DNA from: Henckelia pumila | Lineage: Eukaryota; Streptophyta; Magnoliopsida; Lamiales; Gesneriaceae | Assembly: GCF_033568475.1 (NCBI RefSeq) | Contig: NC_133120.1 | Location: 84,834,151 to 84,898,150, forward strand | Length of the DNA: 64,000 nucleotides | Direction of reading: 5' to 3' | Part shown: piece by piece, positions 51,362 to 63,085 of the stretch | How the letters are laid out: each line of letters begins with the position of its first letter | Numbering within the stretch: position 1 is the stretch's first letter | Notes under the pieces: model-generated | Seen by the model: the letters and a program-made list of their open reading frames with translations, nothing else | Told to the model about the DNA's origin: nothing | The model's database searches: none | Made by a program: the position numbers and the translations under genes

Positions 51362-54300
51362 TATCTTTTTAATAATACCGTATCCTGGCCGTATAGTGTC
51401 TTATATTTTCAAAAGTTGTACTGCATTATCTATGTCGTATCCGATACGATACCCGTACGGCCGTACCTGTATCCATGCAAAATACTTTATAAACTGTGTT
51501 TGCACTTCAGATTATGGTAATGATCTTTGACCACAATGTGCATATGCATAAAAGTTTGGTAAATTTTTGCGTAAATATAACTAATTAATTATTTTGGAAT
51601 GAATTTTTTGCATTAAATTTTGTATTTGAAAATTATATTTTTTTATGTTTTGTTTTCTCATGAAAATAAAAATTTTATGGGACACGGGCATTTCAAGAAA
51701 ATATATGGTATTTTGGATGATAAGTCAAAGAGGATGTCGTCTTGTCTTTTGAATACGTAGTGGGCCGATGATAAAGTAGAACTTAGATTCTTGTTATCTT
51801 GCTTGTAACTGTTTCTGCTCGTAGAAAGAGAAAGTGCATGAATTCGGACGAGTAACAACCTGCAACGACCGACTATACTGCGGACGTGTACTCTCAAAGC
51901 TTTTAGCTTTTAAAGTTGTTTGATTACATGCGAAGGAAAATTTTTAGCCCAGTCAGAGCTTCTCGAATGCATATGCACTGCACTAGGGCTGTGAATTATT
52001 TTTTTGTATGTTAGTGTTTTTATTTATTTGGCCAAGTAACTGTTGAAACGAAATAAAACATGTCAGCCGGGTAAGTAAAGCAAGTAAAAGATGAATCCTG
52101 TCAGCTCTGATCTGTATGCACGATGCATGAGGATGAGAGTCAAATCAGGACTGCCTTTCATTCAGATAGCACTCTGTTTTCCTTTGTTTTCTGTTGAAGT
52201 AATGTTCTAGAATCTAAATTTCTTATTTTAGGTACTCGATACACTGGTCGGTCTCTTCTGCAGGTCAAATATATCTGCAGAAACGTTGTGGGATGGTGGT
52301 TGGCTTTTGCGCCAGTTGCTACCTCATAGTGAGAGGGAGTTTAACAGAAGTCATCTTAGATTACTCAAAGTAAGTCATAAGGAAATCAAATTGCTTATGC
52401 CATCTGGACTCTTGTTTAATGATGTAGTTTCACCTGTGAAGTTTCTCATTTTGCCTCATGGATCCATGACGAGTGGAGATTAAAAACCTCTTGACTGCAC
52501 CTAAATTTGTGTTAATTTCATTAATGCCGCGTTGATATTGGTATTTCTGATCATTTTGTTCTTCAGATCTTTGTTATCATGTTGCAATCTAAAGAGAAAT
52601 GTGCTGCAATCCTCCAGTTTATATTTGTGCTCCATGTTAAGCTATATTTACTGATAACACGAGTTTCCCGTATGGAAATTGAAGATGGTCTTTTTTGCCT
52701 AGGATTCACTCTACAATTGCAGTAACCGTGTTCTACAGGAGACAAGAGGAACTTGGTCTGATATGTTAGTGACAGTTCTTTGTGACGAATGGAGAAAGTG
52801 CAAAAGAGGTTTGTTGTTTTTACTGCTTTAATAAAGGATAGCTTTTCATAAATTCTTGAAACATGTTGGATAACACAGTTATTTCTTGTAGCTATTGAGT
52901 CTTCATCTCCTCGAAAAGATCCGAAGTCTATACTTTTGCCACAACATAAACCTATCTCTGGCGGTATCATCTCTCTCTGTCATACTTTACGCAAATTTAA
53001 ATTTAAAATATTAAAATACCTATCCACTGATTTCCTCAAAAAAAAAAAAAAACCTATTCACTGTGCACAGAGCATGTTTAAATAGATTTCCATTTTATAA
53101 TCAATCATCTTAAATGATTCATCTCTTGTGTTGACAGAGATTACTTCCGGTGAATCATCATTTGCTGCTGGTGAAAGAATGTGCGAAATAGTGAAGGTTG
53201 TGCTCAAGAGAAAGCTATTATCATGACAGTCTTCAAATATTATTAGAACAAATTCTGCTCTCTTGTGCTAAATACACATGGAATTGCCAATTGTCAATGC
53301 ACTGCATTTTAATGTTTTCCACTTGACGGTGAATTTTATTTCTCCCCTACCCAGGTTTATGTACTGCTTCATCATCTCCACATTTTTTCGCTTGGGAGAG
53401 TTTTGCCGGATCAACCTGCTCTGCTCTCGGCAGCTGAAGTTTCAGCAGAAACTAGAGCAAAGAATACTGGTTTAAATCCACCAGGACCAAAGCCAAGCAC
53501 TGAGATTAATCTTGGTATTTTTAAACCTTTTTTACCAATTTTATTATTGTTTTTATACAATTGTTCGTATTCTTCAAGTTTTCATGAATTTTGGCACGCA
53601 CTCGATGAAAGATCACCAATCTATACATGCTATTATGTTTGTCATTTAAAAATGTTATGTCAACCTTCTGCAGTGGACGCATTGCCATGTAGAATCGCAT
53701 TTGAAAGGGGAAAAGAGCGTCATTTTCGTTTTCTGTCGGTCACGATGGGAACGTCAGGGTGGCTTGTTCTTGCAGAGGAATTACCCATGAAACAAGGTTA
53801 TGGGGTTGTCCGAGTTGTAGCCCCGTTAGCTGGATGTAATGTGAGTATTGCTTTTGCTCTTTGTTAATTTCTACCAAAACACTTGAATTTGAAGAATTGT
53901 TTTTTAAAATCAGTCGCTAATATGCTATGGCTATAAAAATTTAAAGCCCTTTGGTTAGAGAAGTAGCCAAGAGATTAAAAACACATTTTTAAAAATAAAG
54001 AAAAAAGAACACACTTTTCTTAAAAATTGTAGACTAAAATTTCTAACTTTTGGGATTTTGTTTCTAATTATATTTAAGAACAAAAAGAAAAACATTTCTC
54101 AACGTTTATTCAAATCAAAAATTGATTTTGTTTTTTTTAATAACAGCACTGCAAAAAACTAAATTTATTTAAGAGTTTTTTAAAGTTACAATTTCTATAT
54201 ACAAACTAACTCTTAATCATAAAACAAGTTTTTAAATCCGAATTTCAACATATATTTCTGATTATTCATTTACAGATCACATAACATTTGAGACGTATGT

Positions 54301-54614
54301 TTAACTCATGACAGCCCAGAATAGATGATAAGCATTCGAAGTGGTTGCACCTTCGAATCCGTCCATCCTCATTCCCTTTCGCCGACACCAGCAAGTATAT
54401 GAACCAAGAAAAAGTGAAACCAAAAGCTTTGGTAGATGGAAGGTGGACTCTGGCATTTCGAGATGAGGAGATTTGCAAGCGTGCTTTATCCATGATTGTT
54501 GAAGAAGCCAATTTACAGAGCCTTCAGGTAGAAACTATACTAAAACCTTTGCTTGAACTTGATAAAAATTTAGATAATTCAAGTTTTCAATGTACAGAAG
54601 GCAACTTTTCTTAA
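46036..54614 (+). CDS. TT9: CLEC16A-like FPL-domain protein, TT9/GFS9 homologue
   Basis: Twenty-one exons: 46036-46088, 46213-46264, 46390-46466, 46572-46705, 46804-46900, 46976-47033, 47539-47647, 47737-47860, 47940-48126, 48234-48556, 49205-49293, 49721-49791, 50397-50507, 50957-51022, 52232-52369, 52703-52808, 52892-52963, 53138-53196, 53355-53514, 53674-53840, 54315-54614. They sum to 2553 nt, in frame, 850 residues, close to Arabidopsis TT9/GFS9. The start MWFSFWRSRDRFSLDELRYL and LTKVQIVNEVNKDFVIEALR mark the FPL domain (about residues 45-190) of the CLEC16A family. Arabidopsis TT9/GFS9 is a Golgi-located peripheral membrane protein needed for vacuolar trafficking and flavonoid accumulation in seed coats; animal CLEC16A acts in endosome and mitophagy control. 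The C-terminal part (VTMGTSGWLVLAEELP, then a PR-D-KH-RWLHLRIRP block) is also conserved. The last exon runs on to a stop without a further intron. Intron 11 holds a duplicated exon end; intron 14 holds a repeat and a TA run. Confidence 0.92.
48842..48992 (+). repeat. 72-bp tandem duplication in TT9 intron 10
   Basis: Two direct copies starting TTGTAACAGC at 48842 and 48914, each continuing through TTGTTATCCTTCCACC and TTAATTTGAGTTTCTCATAA, with small length differences in the middle. Confidence 0.85.
49262..49515 (+). repeat. 127-bp tandem duplication spanning the end of TT9 exon 11
   Basis: Copy 1 (49262-49388) contains the last 32 bases of exon 11, its donor and the first part of the intron. 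Copy 2 (49389-49515) repeats all of this with about four differences. Copy 2 is preceded by TGATTTAG at 49380-49387 and keeps the donor ACTAAAG/GTTCTA, so GAATTGTGCTT...ACTAAAG (49388-49420) has both splice signals and is 33 nt long. Confidence 0.9.
50062..50092. repeat. (TG)n microsatellite in TT9 intron 12
   Basis: About 15 TG units. Confidence 0.9.
51110..51480. repeat. Unclassified repeat of GTCGGATACGG/CCGTATCC words in TT9 intron 14
   Basis: Both ends are rich in related words (CACGGGTATGACAC, GTGTCGGATACGG at the left; GTATCCGATACGATACCCGT at the right), around an AT-rich centre that includes a (TA)n run at 51315-51358. It resembles the hAT elements in style, but clear ends and a duplication were not found. 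Confidence 0.5.
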
Positions 54615-55997
54615 AATTTGCTCCTAATTCTTTGTTAATTTTAGATTGCCAGCAACCCCATATGTACGTTACTTTCAAAAAAAGATATAGGCAAACAGAT
54701 TTAGTATAGAATGTTTGGCTGTGTTAGTGTCACTGTCATTCGATGTATGTACGTATGAGATCAACCTGTCCCCCTTAAGCTCCACGTTTCGATTTTTCAG
54801 CTTTTTCTCCTCCCACAATTCATCCTTTTAACCACTTTGCCTTTTGAACCACATTCGTAAGTTTTGTAATTGTAATAATACACGCATTTGAGCTAATGAA
54901 AGGAAATGTTTGAGCCAAATCAACTCTTCATTCTGTCCAAGCGTCGAGTTTTGCGTGCTTTTGATCATATTTGTATTCCGAAGTCATCTACTCATCACGG
55001 TTCTAGAAGTCCCATCTTTTTATTTCCCTTCCGTTGGTCTGTGACGGGATTTCAAAGTATTGATGAATTGGGAAAATTAATTTGTGGCATAAACAAGAAT
55101 CTATGATTTTAGATTTAAATTTCACAACACTCTTGTGGAAGGCTGTTCGAGACTTCGAGGCTTCGAGCCACGCTAGGTAGGTTTTCACAGGCCAAGAGAA
55201 CACCCCCCCGTTCCAGGAATGCTATTGTGTTCTTGGACGGTTTTCAGCTTGTGGTTGACTTGTTCATGTCAATATTGTAAGAATTTGAGCTACAGATATC
55301 TTATAAAACTTCGTAAAATATTACTTGCGGCCTAAAGCGTTTACAATAAAAATCAGGGAATGTGAAAAAACAGGTCATTTAATCGACCAACTAATTTACA
55401 TTTACTTAAATTTGTATTTTATATTATTTTCGTTATCCCTGCATCTAACAACGGTACAAACCATCATAAATTTCTTTTGTAATTTACAAGCAAAACTAAT
55501 TATTTTTTACGTCCATAATAATTTAATTTCTAAAATTTTCAAAGATTGTTGTACATCACGCACGCGCAGCACGTATAAATAAAATAAACTCACCATACCC
55601 AATGGCAGAATTTCACCAAATGGATGTCCTTCAAATCGACACTAATTAATCACTCACTGAGTAGCGATATCATATGGTTAATTAGTGCCTAATGGGGGGA
55701 GGGCCTAGCCCAACTTTTGAAATTGCAAAAACACTACATAAAATAAATCCATATAACAAACTACAAGTAACAATTGTTATTTCTCCATGTTTGACCCTGC
55801 TTTACATTTAGAAGAGGTGGCATAGGTGGAATATTTGAAAGGATAATTTCACGAACTCACACTCTGAGCCGAGCAAATCATAAAATAAAGCAATCGCAAC
55901 CTCCAATACCAAGACCCATAGCAGGAGTGCGGTGGTTGTGCAAAAGTTGAGGACGAGTACGAGCTTTTGCTTGATCGAGACCACTCGAGCTAACACA
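54615..55997. other. Spacer between convergent TT9 and KH genes, with a dispersed repeat
   Basis: It holds the 3' UTRs of both convergent genes. 55250-55460 is a direct copy of the repeat at 61740-61955 (shared TAGATATCTTATAAAACTT-like, GCGGCC, CAATAANAATCAGGGAA and TATCCCTGCATCTAAC blocks). No other gene was seen. Confidence 0.55.
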
Positions 55998-58900
55998 TCA
56001 CAGTCTAAAGCTACTGTAGCCACCAACACCAGATGATCCGTAGCTGGAATAAGGTTGCCCAGCTAACGATGATGAGTAAGAACTGCTACCTAACTGAGAG
56101 TAGGAATGTCGTAAACTGGATTCGAGCTTGCCATAGGTCCCCTGAAGTTGCTCTCTGTGACCACTGGTGAAGTCCTGCATAACATAAAGATAATGTCCAC
56201 CTCATTTTTTATCTTTAGTTAACAACAAGGCCATTTGTATGTATAGTAACTTCCTTACGTTTACTACTTCAAGGCAATATTTAAACCAAATTGTTATCAA
56301 AATCATATCAACTTAGTTTCTTAGCCCCTATTTGGGGCTTGAACTTGAAGGCCAGAGCACCTGAGTTTATGATCTTGAATTCATGATCAGATTAGGAAAA
56401 AAACCATTAAAAAACCGAAGAGACTTTAACCTGAATAAGTTGCTGGGCTAGTAGAACTTGTGAAGAGGTGCCTTTTATCTCCACGGTGATTTCATCAGGC
56501 AGGCCCCTACTCTCTTGCACAGTTAGAATGGCACCACTAGTGCGTCTAATGTAATCAATATTTGCTCCCTGAACTCCAATTATATCCTCTGCATAAGCAA
56601 GTGGTACTTGCATCGTCTGTGCAACCTGCCACAAGGAATCAACATGGCGTATTTACAGGAAGAAATAGTGCAAGCAATAATAACATCCAACTCCTAAATT
56701 CAATGAACAGAAGCAATATTCAAAGTACATGCCCAAACCTGAGTGACAATAGGCCCACCAGAATGTCCTATTGCTGAAGGGCGACTTCCAAGTCCATGAT
56801 CTGCTCCATAAACTGAAAGTCTGGACGAACTCAAACGGGATTCTAGCTCTCTTTCACGGTCAAGGAAGAGTGAATCCCGCTTTAGAGAAACAGAGTAATC
56901 GGAACCTAGTGACGTTTGTGGGGTAGTATGCAGTGATGTCTTCTCAGCCCAAGCTTCTACTTGTCGTTCCTGCGTCGCCGGAGCATTATACTGCAAAAAG
57001 GAGTAACATTCTCACGATAGTCTTGTGATCGCATGAAACCACAAAACCTATACCAGGAACTTACACTCTTCTCAAATAAAGGAAGAACTGTGTGATCCAC
57101 CAAAAACTTTCTCAGGTGACCCACCACAGCTTCCAAGCCTTTTAGGACTTTGACAGCTTCTCCTTGTAAATCAACAACCCTTTCATCTGAACTAGCATAA
57201 ACCGGTAATTCATCTGCAAATAAGAAGCAATATAGAGTACCACCTCGTTCATCACAAAGTGCAAAAAATTTCTGAAGTGGATCATGAGAAAAGGGTTATA
57301 CATTTTCCTAGTTGAGATCAAATGTTCATTTCAAGGGGGCAAAAACAGATTATTTTGTGCTTTAACTGATTATATCCATGACATCAAAGATTATAATAAA
57401 TCAATTAAGATTGTGTATGCCACACACGTTTTTAAAAATCATTACGAGCTCATAAAATGGAGTGCAGGAAAAGAATGTTTCCTATCATGAAGTTTAAGTG
57501 GCTCGAATTAATAGTTGGTAGAATCGCGCATCGTGGATGCAACCCTTGAGATCAACCAAAGACTGTTTGAAAGGATGGGGAGGCTTACTAAGAAAATGAT
57601 TAACGCAATAGGAAAATATGTAAAAAAATGAGTAACGATACCACTAGAAAGCACCCGGATGGTAGCACCAGTGCTTTCTTGAATAGACTTGATGACAGAG
57701 CCTTGCTTTCCTATTAAACTAATGGCCTGTGTCGATGCCACCAACAAACGAAATGAACAAAATACAGCACCAGTAGAACCAAGGGCTTTTCCATCACCAT
57801 CGTCCTCAAGTAGTCCATTGACACGTTTGAAGATTCTTAATATGGCATCCATAGCTGGAGGCACTGCTGCTTCTGGTTCTTCCTTCCCAGATATCAAAAC
57901 CTGAAAAACATGAATACTAATCCATAGTCAGTTAGGTTGACAAGATAAACCAAACCAAGAGTGACATGGAGAAGTTTTCAATTATAGAAACTAGAATAAC
58001 AAGAGGGAGGGAAAACCTCCGAGGAAGATAGACCATTCAGACCGGCCAAACAAGGAGATTGCATTCAATCAACAAAAATTCACAAAAATGCAGAATTTAT
58101 TGAAATGGATGAAATAAGTATCTGATAGAGTGATCTGGATACTGATTATCAGAAGCTTGGATTAAAAGGAAAACTAAGATTATTATATTTCTACTGTTAC
58201 AACAGCAGCACCAAAAGAAACATTTCATTATGTTTCTTCATCTGACAATTTTTCTCGCTACAATAAACATCTACAAAATCACTGTGCTTGTATGACCATC
58301 ACAACATGACTAACTAAGAAGTTATATGAGTGGAGAAATGACAGGACGTACTACATAATCAACTGCCTTAGATGATGAAACTGACAACACATGATTATCT
58401 TAAAATATATTGCACAATGCTTGAAACGTGTAAAATGTATATTTTTGTTAGTATGTTTCGCAGAAAAAGTATAACACAATTTCACTAAAAATAAAAAACT
58501 CAAAACAAGCTGTCAAAGATCACTAGAGACCGAATAAAATATCAGGTCAACCAAGAATGAACGGTGATCAACCAGTGTGGAAAAAGTTCTACAAAAAATA
58601 TTTTGCACTAGAACTACAGGAAATCAAGAGAACTTATTATATTTTTATCAGAAGTACATCTGAGGTATTTCTCATGCAATCATAGACATATCAAAGAACA
58701 TATGCTTTGGTTTCTATGTTGATAGGAAAAAAATAAGAGCACATTCCGGACTACTCGTGCACACATTTTAAATGAAAGCACTCAGATGGTAATGAGACAT
58801 CTATCAATAATCGTGAAATTAATATATTTCCAGCTATTAATTCCTCGCATTGAACACGTGTACCATGTAGTGGAGATTGCCACGTAGAGAGACCGTGAAT

Positions 58901-60143
58901 GGTGTCACTTGCATATTTCATCAAACACTTACTTATTCATTAAACAGGAGTAATCCCTTTACAGAAAACCAGAATTGTCTTCAGCATGCCATAAAGGACA
59001 GGTGTAACTCCACTAAAAGTCGCTCTTAAGCGGAGATTTACAATTCTGTAGGTCAGCTCTTAGCTAATAATTATTGTTCATACCACTTTCTCCTCAAGTT
59101 TGTCGTTAATTTGCATTCAACACAATCAAAATAAGGGAGTGTTAACAATCACTAAAAAAAAGTGCTCGTTAGCTTTTGGCTTAAAAAAATCATTTTTGTA
59201 TGTTTCTTAAACCTAGATTATGTGTTAGCTTATGTTTAACTTAATTGAAATCCAAAAGCTAGTCATGTGGTGATTATGATTCTCTAAAAATGATTCTAAA
59301 AAAAAGATCATTGTTAAAAACACTTTAATCACTTATTTATCAAACACTACCAAACTTTGATTTTTAGATTTTCACATTTGTTTCCAAACATTATCAACTT
59401 TTGATTTTTCTTAACTTTTTTATAATCTATAAATTAATCACTTCTACAAAAGCACAATCTATTGCAAACACTCCCTAAGATTGAAAACAGTAGACAGATT
59501 ACATTATATGCATATTTGGGTCACAGCAGCCTTCAAAAAATTCATACTCATAGCACGAAAACAATGGTGCAAGGGAACTAAATCACGTAACTACCAAAAG
59601 CAGGGTGAATACCAATAATAATTAATGATTTACAGATTTCTTTGAAACACAAAAGAAAGAAATGATATCATGCTCAAATTACTACAAGAAGCAGAATCCA
59701 AACCCTATGGATCAGAAAAGGCCCAATTTTTTACGAAGTAATCAAATCAAGAATTCACGTTTGGGAGTACAGCGAGGGAGTTGAGAGGACATTACAATGC
59801 GATCGGGAGAGGTGGCAGGTCCGTCGAGAACACGAATTCTAGCACGCGTATCTTCAACGAGCTTCTTGATGATATCACCCTTCCGCCCAATAATACCGCC
59901 CACCTTCAGCACTGGCACCACTACTCTAAATACAGAATAACCTGGCCATCCGGGCCACTTCGCCTTCAATTCAGCTAATTCCTTCTCCTTTTCATCCATC
60001 CCCGTAGCATCCACGGCATCAGTTGAAGCGTCTTCGTCGCCATCGAAGATTTCCATTGTTGCTTCCACCGTAATCTCGTCTATGTTTTCGACCGCTTCTT
60101 CGGTAGCAGCGCCGTTTATTGCTGTCGATTGACCGGAAGCCAT
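55998..60143 (-). CDS. PEP: Triple KH-domain RNA-binding protein, PEPPER-like
   Basis: Six exons on the minus strand: 60143-59796, 57900-57642, 57213-57065, 56990-56739, 56625-56431, 56174-55998. They total 1380 nt, in frame, 459 residues. After an acidic N-terminus, KH1 lies at about 71-135 (GRKG loop at 86-89), KH2 at about 163-235 (GKQG loop at 180-183) and KH3 at about 337-405 (GVQG loop at 353-356), followed by a Ser/Gly/Tyr-rich tail. The blocks [18 protein letters not shown] and [13 protein letters not shown] match the PEPPER branch rather than its relative FLK. Arabidopsis PEPPER is a nuclear RNA-binding regulator of pistil development and flowering that acts on FLC and with HUA factors. 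Intron 1 (1.9 kb) carries a MITE. A telo-box-like AAACCCTAATCG lies just upstream of the start. Assignment to the PEPPER/FLK group is firm; orthology is likely but not proven. Confidence 0.92.
59135..59475. mobile_element. Tourist-like MITE in intron 1 of the PEPPER-like gene
   Basis: Starts GGGAGTGTTAACAATCACT, and the right end reads GGGAGTGTTTGCAATAGATT in reverse complement. TAA flanks it on both sides (59132-59134 and 59476-59478). About 340 bp, non-coding. Confidence 0.7.
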
Positions 60144-60211
60144 TCTGTGGCGATTAGGGTTTTGAGGGTGTTTACTAGATTTGGGTTTTGATATATATTT
60201 AACTGACATGC

Positions 60212-60237
60212 AATATATATATATATATATACACACG

Positions 60238-60274
<37 letters not shown>
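60212..60274. repeat. Compound (TA)n(CA)n(TA)n microsatellite
   Basis: TA and CA dinucleotide runs about 60 bp upstream of the PEPPER-like gene start, within its probable leader or promoter. Confidence 0.9.
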
Positions 60275-60278
<4 letters not shown>

Positions 60279-60360
60279 TTTATTTTTTTCATACGAAAAG
60301 TATACTTTTTTTATCAATTTTTTTGTTTTTATTTTATTTTATTTGTATACTTTATTTATA

Positions 60361-60563
60361 CTAGCATCTCGAAGTATGCGTTATGTGCTTGTACAATTAT
60401 AATTTTATTTTTGTTTTTTAAATATTTGTAATTAAATTATAAAATAAAAAAATTTGTAAAAAAAGTAAATAAAAATTTTAAAAAAAAACTAATTAAGGGT
60501 ATTATTGATATATTAAAAAAAGTTTCACCAAATGTTTTTATTCACTCTTCTTAATAGTGTAGA
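60361..60563 (-). mobile_element. Possible mini-Helitron of another family (203 bp)
   Basis: The minus strand starts TCTACACTATTAAGAAGAGTG after an A and ends GCATACTTCGAGATGCTAG followed by T, with a short GCAT...ATGC hairpin next to the CTAG. The hairpin sits closer to the end than usual, so confidence is moderate. Confidence 0.45.
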
Positions 60564-60834
60564 TAAAAATAAATGTAATTATAGAAAAAAAATTACAATG
60601 GAAAATGTTTTGATTTAGTTTTTAAATAAAACTCAGAGTAATTATCCAAAAATAGTATTATGTTATAGACAAACCATATAATACTTGCTAAAAAATTATC
60701 AATTAAATTTCTATTTAATTAGAAATTTTAAAAAGTGTCCATTATTTTCATAGGAATTACCAATTAACCAAATGACTCTACTAAGTAAAAAGTAAATTCA
60801 TCAACATCTTGAAAAACACTAGCTTCCCTAGTTC

Positions 60835-61000
60835 CATGGGGAATATCGATCCTACAGAGGGGGTATTACCCCCTCTGTGTTTCCTTGGCCATGATTGGTC
60901 AATTTTTATGTGGGGCCCACATAAAAATTGAATGTGGTCCAATCATGGCCAAGAAAAATGCAGAGGGGGTACCCCCTCTGCAGGGTCGAAATTCCCCATG
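60835..61000. mobile_element. Foldback MITE with near-perfect palindromic arms
   Basis: CATGGGGAATATCGATCCT at the left pairs with AGGGTCGAAATTCCCCATG at the right. Inner blocks CAGAGGGGGTA, TTGGCCATGATTGG and TTTTTATGTGGGGCCCACATAAAAA fold back on each other over most of 166 bp. It shares the CATGATTGG...GTGGG-CCCA layout with 15857-15998. Confidence 0.75.
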
Positions 61001-61183
61001 AGACGGACAAAGAGCTCCTCGATCAAAATGACATTAAAATGAAACCAAAACTATACAAACGGTAATATCCTCGGTATTGCACTAACTATATTCAGACCAT
61101 CTCTTTTACAATCATATGAAACTATAGTAACTTGCTTAACTTCGAATTCTCTTATGCTCGACTCATTTATTCCACATTCGTAT

Positions 61184-61319
61184 TAAGATGGGTTGGGTCG
61201 GTGTTTTTTCAACCCGCTTAAAAGGTACGTAGGTAGGTCGGCCCGCCTCGCCCCACCTAATGGTGGGTTGCGACAGGTTGTGGGTTAGTCAGCCTCGCTA
61301 GCCCATTTTGACACTTCTA
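61184..61319. repeat. Repeat of GGGT/CCCGC words with one hAT-like end
   Basis: GGGTTGGGTCGG, AACCCGC and GGTGGGTTG words. The right end, CCCATTTTGACACTTCTA, resembles a decayed hAT end (TAGGGGTGTCAAAATGGG type). The left end was not found. DNA from 61001 to 61740 is otherwise unclassified. Confidence 0.4.
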
Positions 61320-61739
61320 ATAATATATAATATTTATTTTCTATCCTAATTTTTCATTTGATAAAAAACGAATAAATACTAATGAACACTTTGTTAATTT
61401 TTCATTCACCTTAACTGGTAATCGAGAAATAATTTCATCACAAATTTTTTTATCGATTATACATGGGTACACAAACGATTTTTCCAACAATCCCCCACAT
61501 GAATAAAAATTAATGCATGTATGCAATGCAGACTCTTAGAAAGTTCAATCGAAAAAATATTGCATCAGGAGTAGTTCATGGCTCTAAACCTTCCGTACTA
61601 GAATATCATCGGATTTATAGACTATTTAGTGAACACAATGTCTTGAATTACTCAACCGTTTGTATAAATCGAGACAATGATACCTACACAATAACCCTCT
61701 CCACATCTTTTGTTTTTATAATTGTGTCTGTTTTAGACA

Positions 61740-61955
61740 TGGACATGACTTTGGAGTCAATATTTTAAGAATTAAGCTATAGATATCTTATAAAACTTTT
61801 TAAAATATTACCCGCGGCCCTAGAGCGTTCACAATAAGAATCAGGGAAAAAGTAGCAGTCAATTGTTAGGTAAAAACATGTTATTTGATCAGACAACTAA
61901 TTACATTTACATGATTTGCATTTATATTTTCTTCAGTATCCCTGCATCTAACGAG
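61740..61955 (+). repeat. Dispersed repeat, direct copy of 55250-55460
   Basis: Shares TAGATATCTTATAAAACTT, AAAATATTAC, CAATAAGAATCAGGGAA, CAACTAATTACATTTAC and TATCCCTGCATCTAAC-like blocks with the other copy. The ends and class are unknown; it may be part of an LTR or other transposon remnant. Confidence 0.6.
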
Positions 61956-62129
61956 TGTAAAAATCATGGGTTAATTGCCAATCACTCCCTAAACCAATTT
62001 ATAAATCCCTACATAAATAAAACTTACTTTCAACTCCCTGGAGAGAGAAACTTTTGTTTATAAATACCAATTATACCCTTATCTCTTAAAATTCTTTAAA
62101 AAAAAAAGAGAGAATGGATAATAAAAACA
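61956..62129. other. AT-rich DNA before the caulimovirid fossil
   Basis: No feature recognised. Confidence 0.4.
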
Positions 62130-62735
62130 AAACTAATCCAAATAGTATATATATAAAAATTCAAATTAAGATCAAAGAACATAAACCATGTCATATACAT
62201 GTTTATGTTGATACATGAGCAAGTATGTGTTTAGGAAGCAAACATATACTTCCAAATCATTATTGGAAGAAATATGATAAAGGATTAAAAGTTTGAATAG
62301 AAGTTGGATCAATAATCATGCTTGATACAGTAGAAGAAAAATTAAAAATAGAAATTGAGGAAACAAAATTTGTAATACCCATTATATACCAAATAGAATC
62401 AGGAATAGACATTATAATAGGAAATAACTTTTTAAGAGAATATCTTCCTTTTACACAATTTGAAAATCACATAACCTTAAACAAATGATCATCAATGATT
62501 TATATTCCTAAAATACGAACAGCATTTCGTGTAGGAAATAAAGGATTTACAAAGAATTTTCATAAACGAAATACAAATCCAATAGAACTAAAAATAGAAA
62601 ATATTTTAACAATTAATCATGAAAAAGAAATCATGAAAAAATTTCATGATATTTGTTCTGAAAATCCTCAGGACAAAATTAAGAAAAGAAAATAATTCAT
62701 TGCTTCAATAAAACTTAAAGACCCTAATATCACAA
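62130..62735 (+). pseudogene. Endogenous caulimovirid (pararetrovirus) fossil, protease region
   Basis: The deduced sequence resembles the aspartic protease part of the Caulimoviridae polyprotein. It has the protease active-site neighbourhood near 62205, an IYQIESGIDIIIGNNFLREY block near 62385 that closely matches the caulimoviral GIDFIIGNNFL-type motif, and a following linker toward the reverse transcriptase. Only this small piece is in view. It is broken, with several breaks, and looks like an old integrated fragment. It abuts the gag end of gypsy element C, so one may have inserted beside or into the other. The genus is uncertain. Confidence 0.65.
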
Positions 62736-62742
62736 TCCGTGA

Positions 62743-62975
62743 AGCACCAAGAAGATGCAACATGGATGATAAGTACTCTCGAGTTTAGACATCCAACTTC
62801 TTGCTTGTTCAGGATTCTTGCCTCCCACCAAAGGTTTCGGTCCTACTTGCATGAATTTATTGATAGAGTAGCGACGTCTACCCTCATGATGATGATGTTG
62901 ATCATCATGATGGCGGTGATGACGATGATGATGACCACCTCCCTGGCCAATACTACCGTGACTCTCGTCAGCCAT
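62743..62975 (-). pseudogene. Start of a Ty3/gypsy gag, element C (fossil, partial)
   Basis: The minus-strand frame begins MADESHGS after the LTR and primer site. It has a His-rich stretch and continues with YSINKFMQVGPKPLVGGKNP and ARSWMSKLES, typical of a gypsy gag N-terminus. Only the beginning is present before the sequence changes to the caulimovirid fossil, so this element is not whole here. Confidence 0.7.
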
Positions 62976-63068
62976 ATCCTGAAAAGAATTACACATTAAA
63001 ATCCCAAATGCGCAAGAATTACTCAAGACTAAACTAAATCCCAAGTACTAATCCCAAAATCTAAGCAT

Positions 63069-63080
63069 GCTCTGATACCA
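63069..63080 (-). other. Primer binding site of element C
   Basis: GCTCTGATACCA on the plus strand is TGGTATCAGAGC on the minus strand, the initiator tRNA-Met type, five bases from the LTR end. Confidence 0.9.
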
Positions 63081-63085
63081 AAAAA

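Noticed and set aside
62730-63000. GAT/CAT-rich plus-strand frame (62739-62999)
   Set aside because: It is the reverse of the His-rich stretch in the minus-strand gag.
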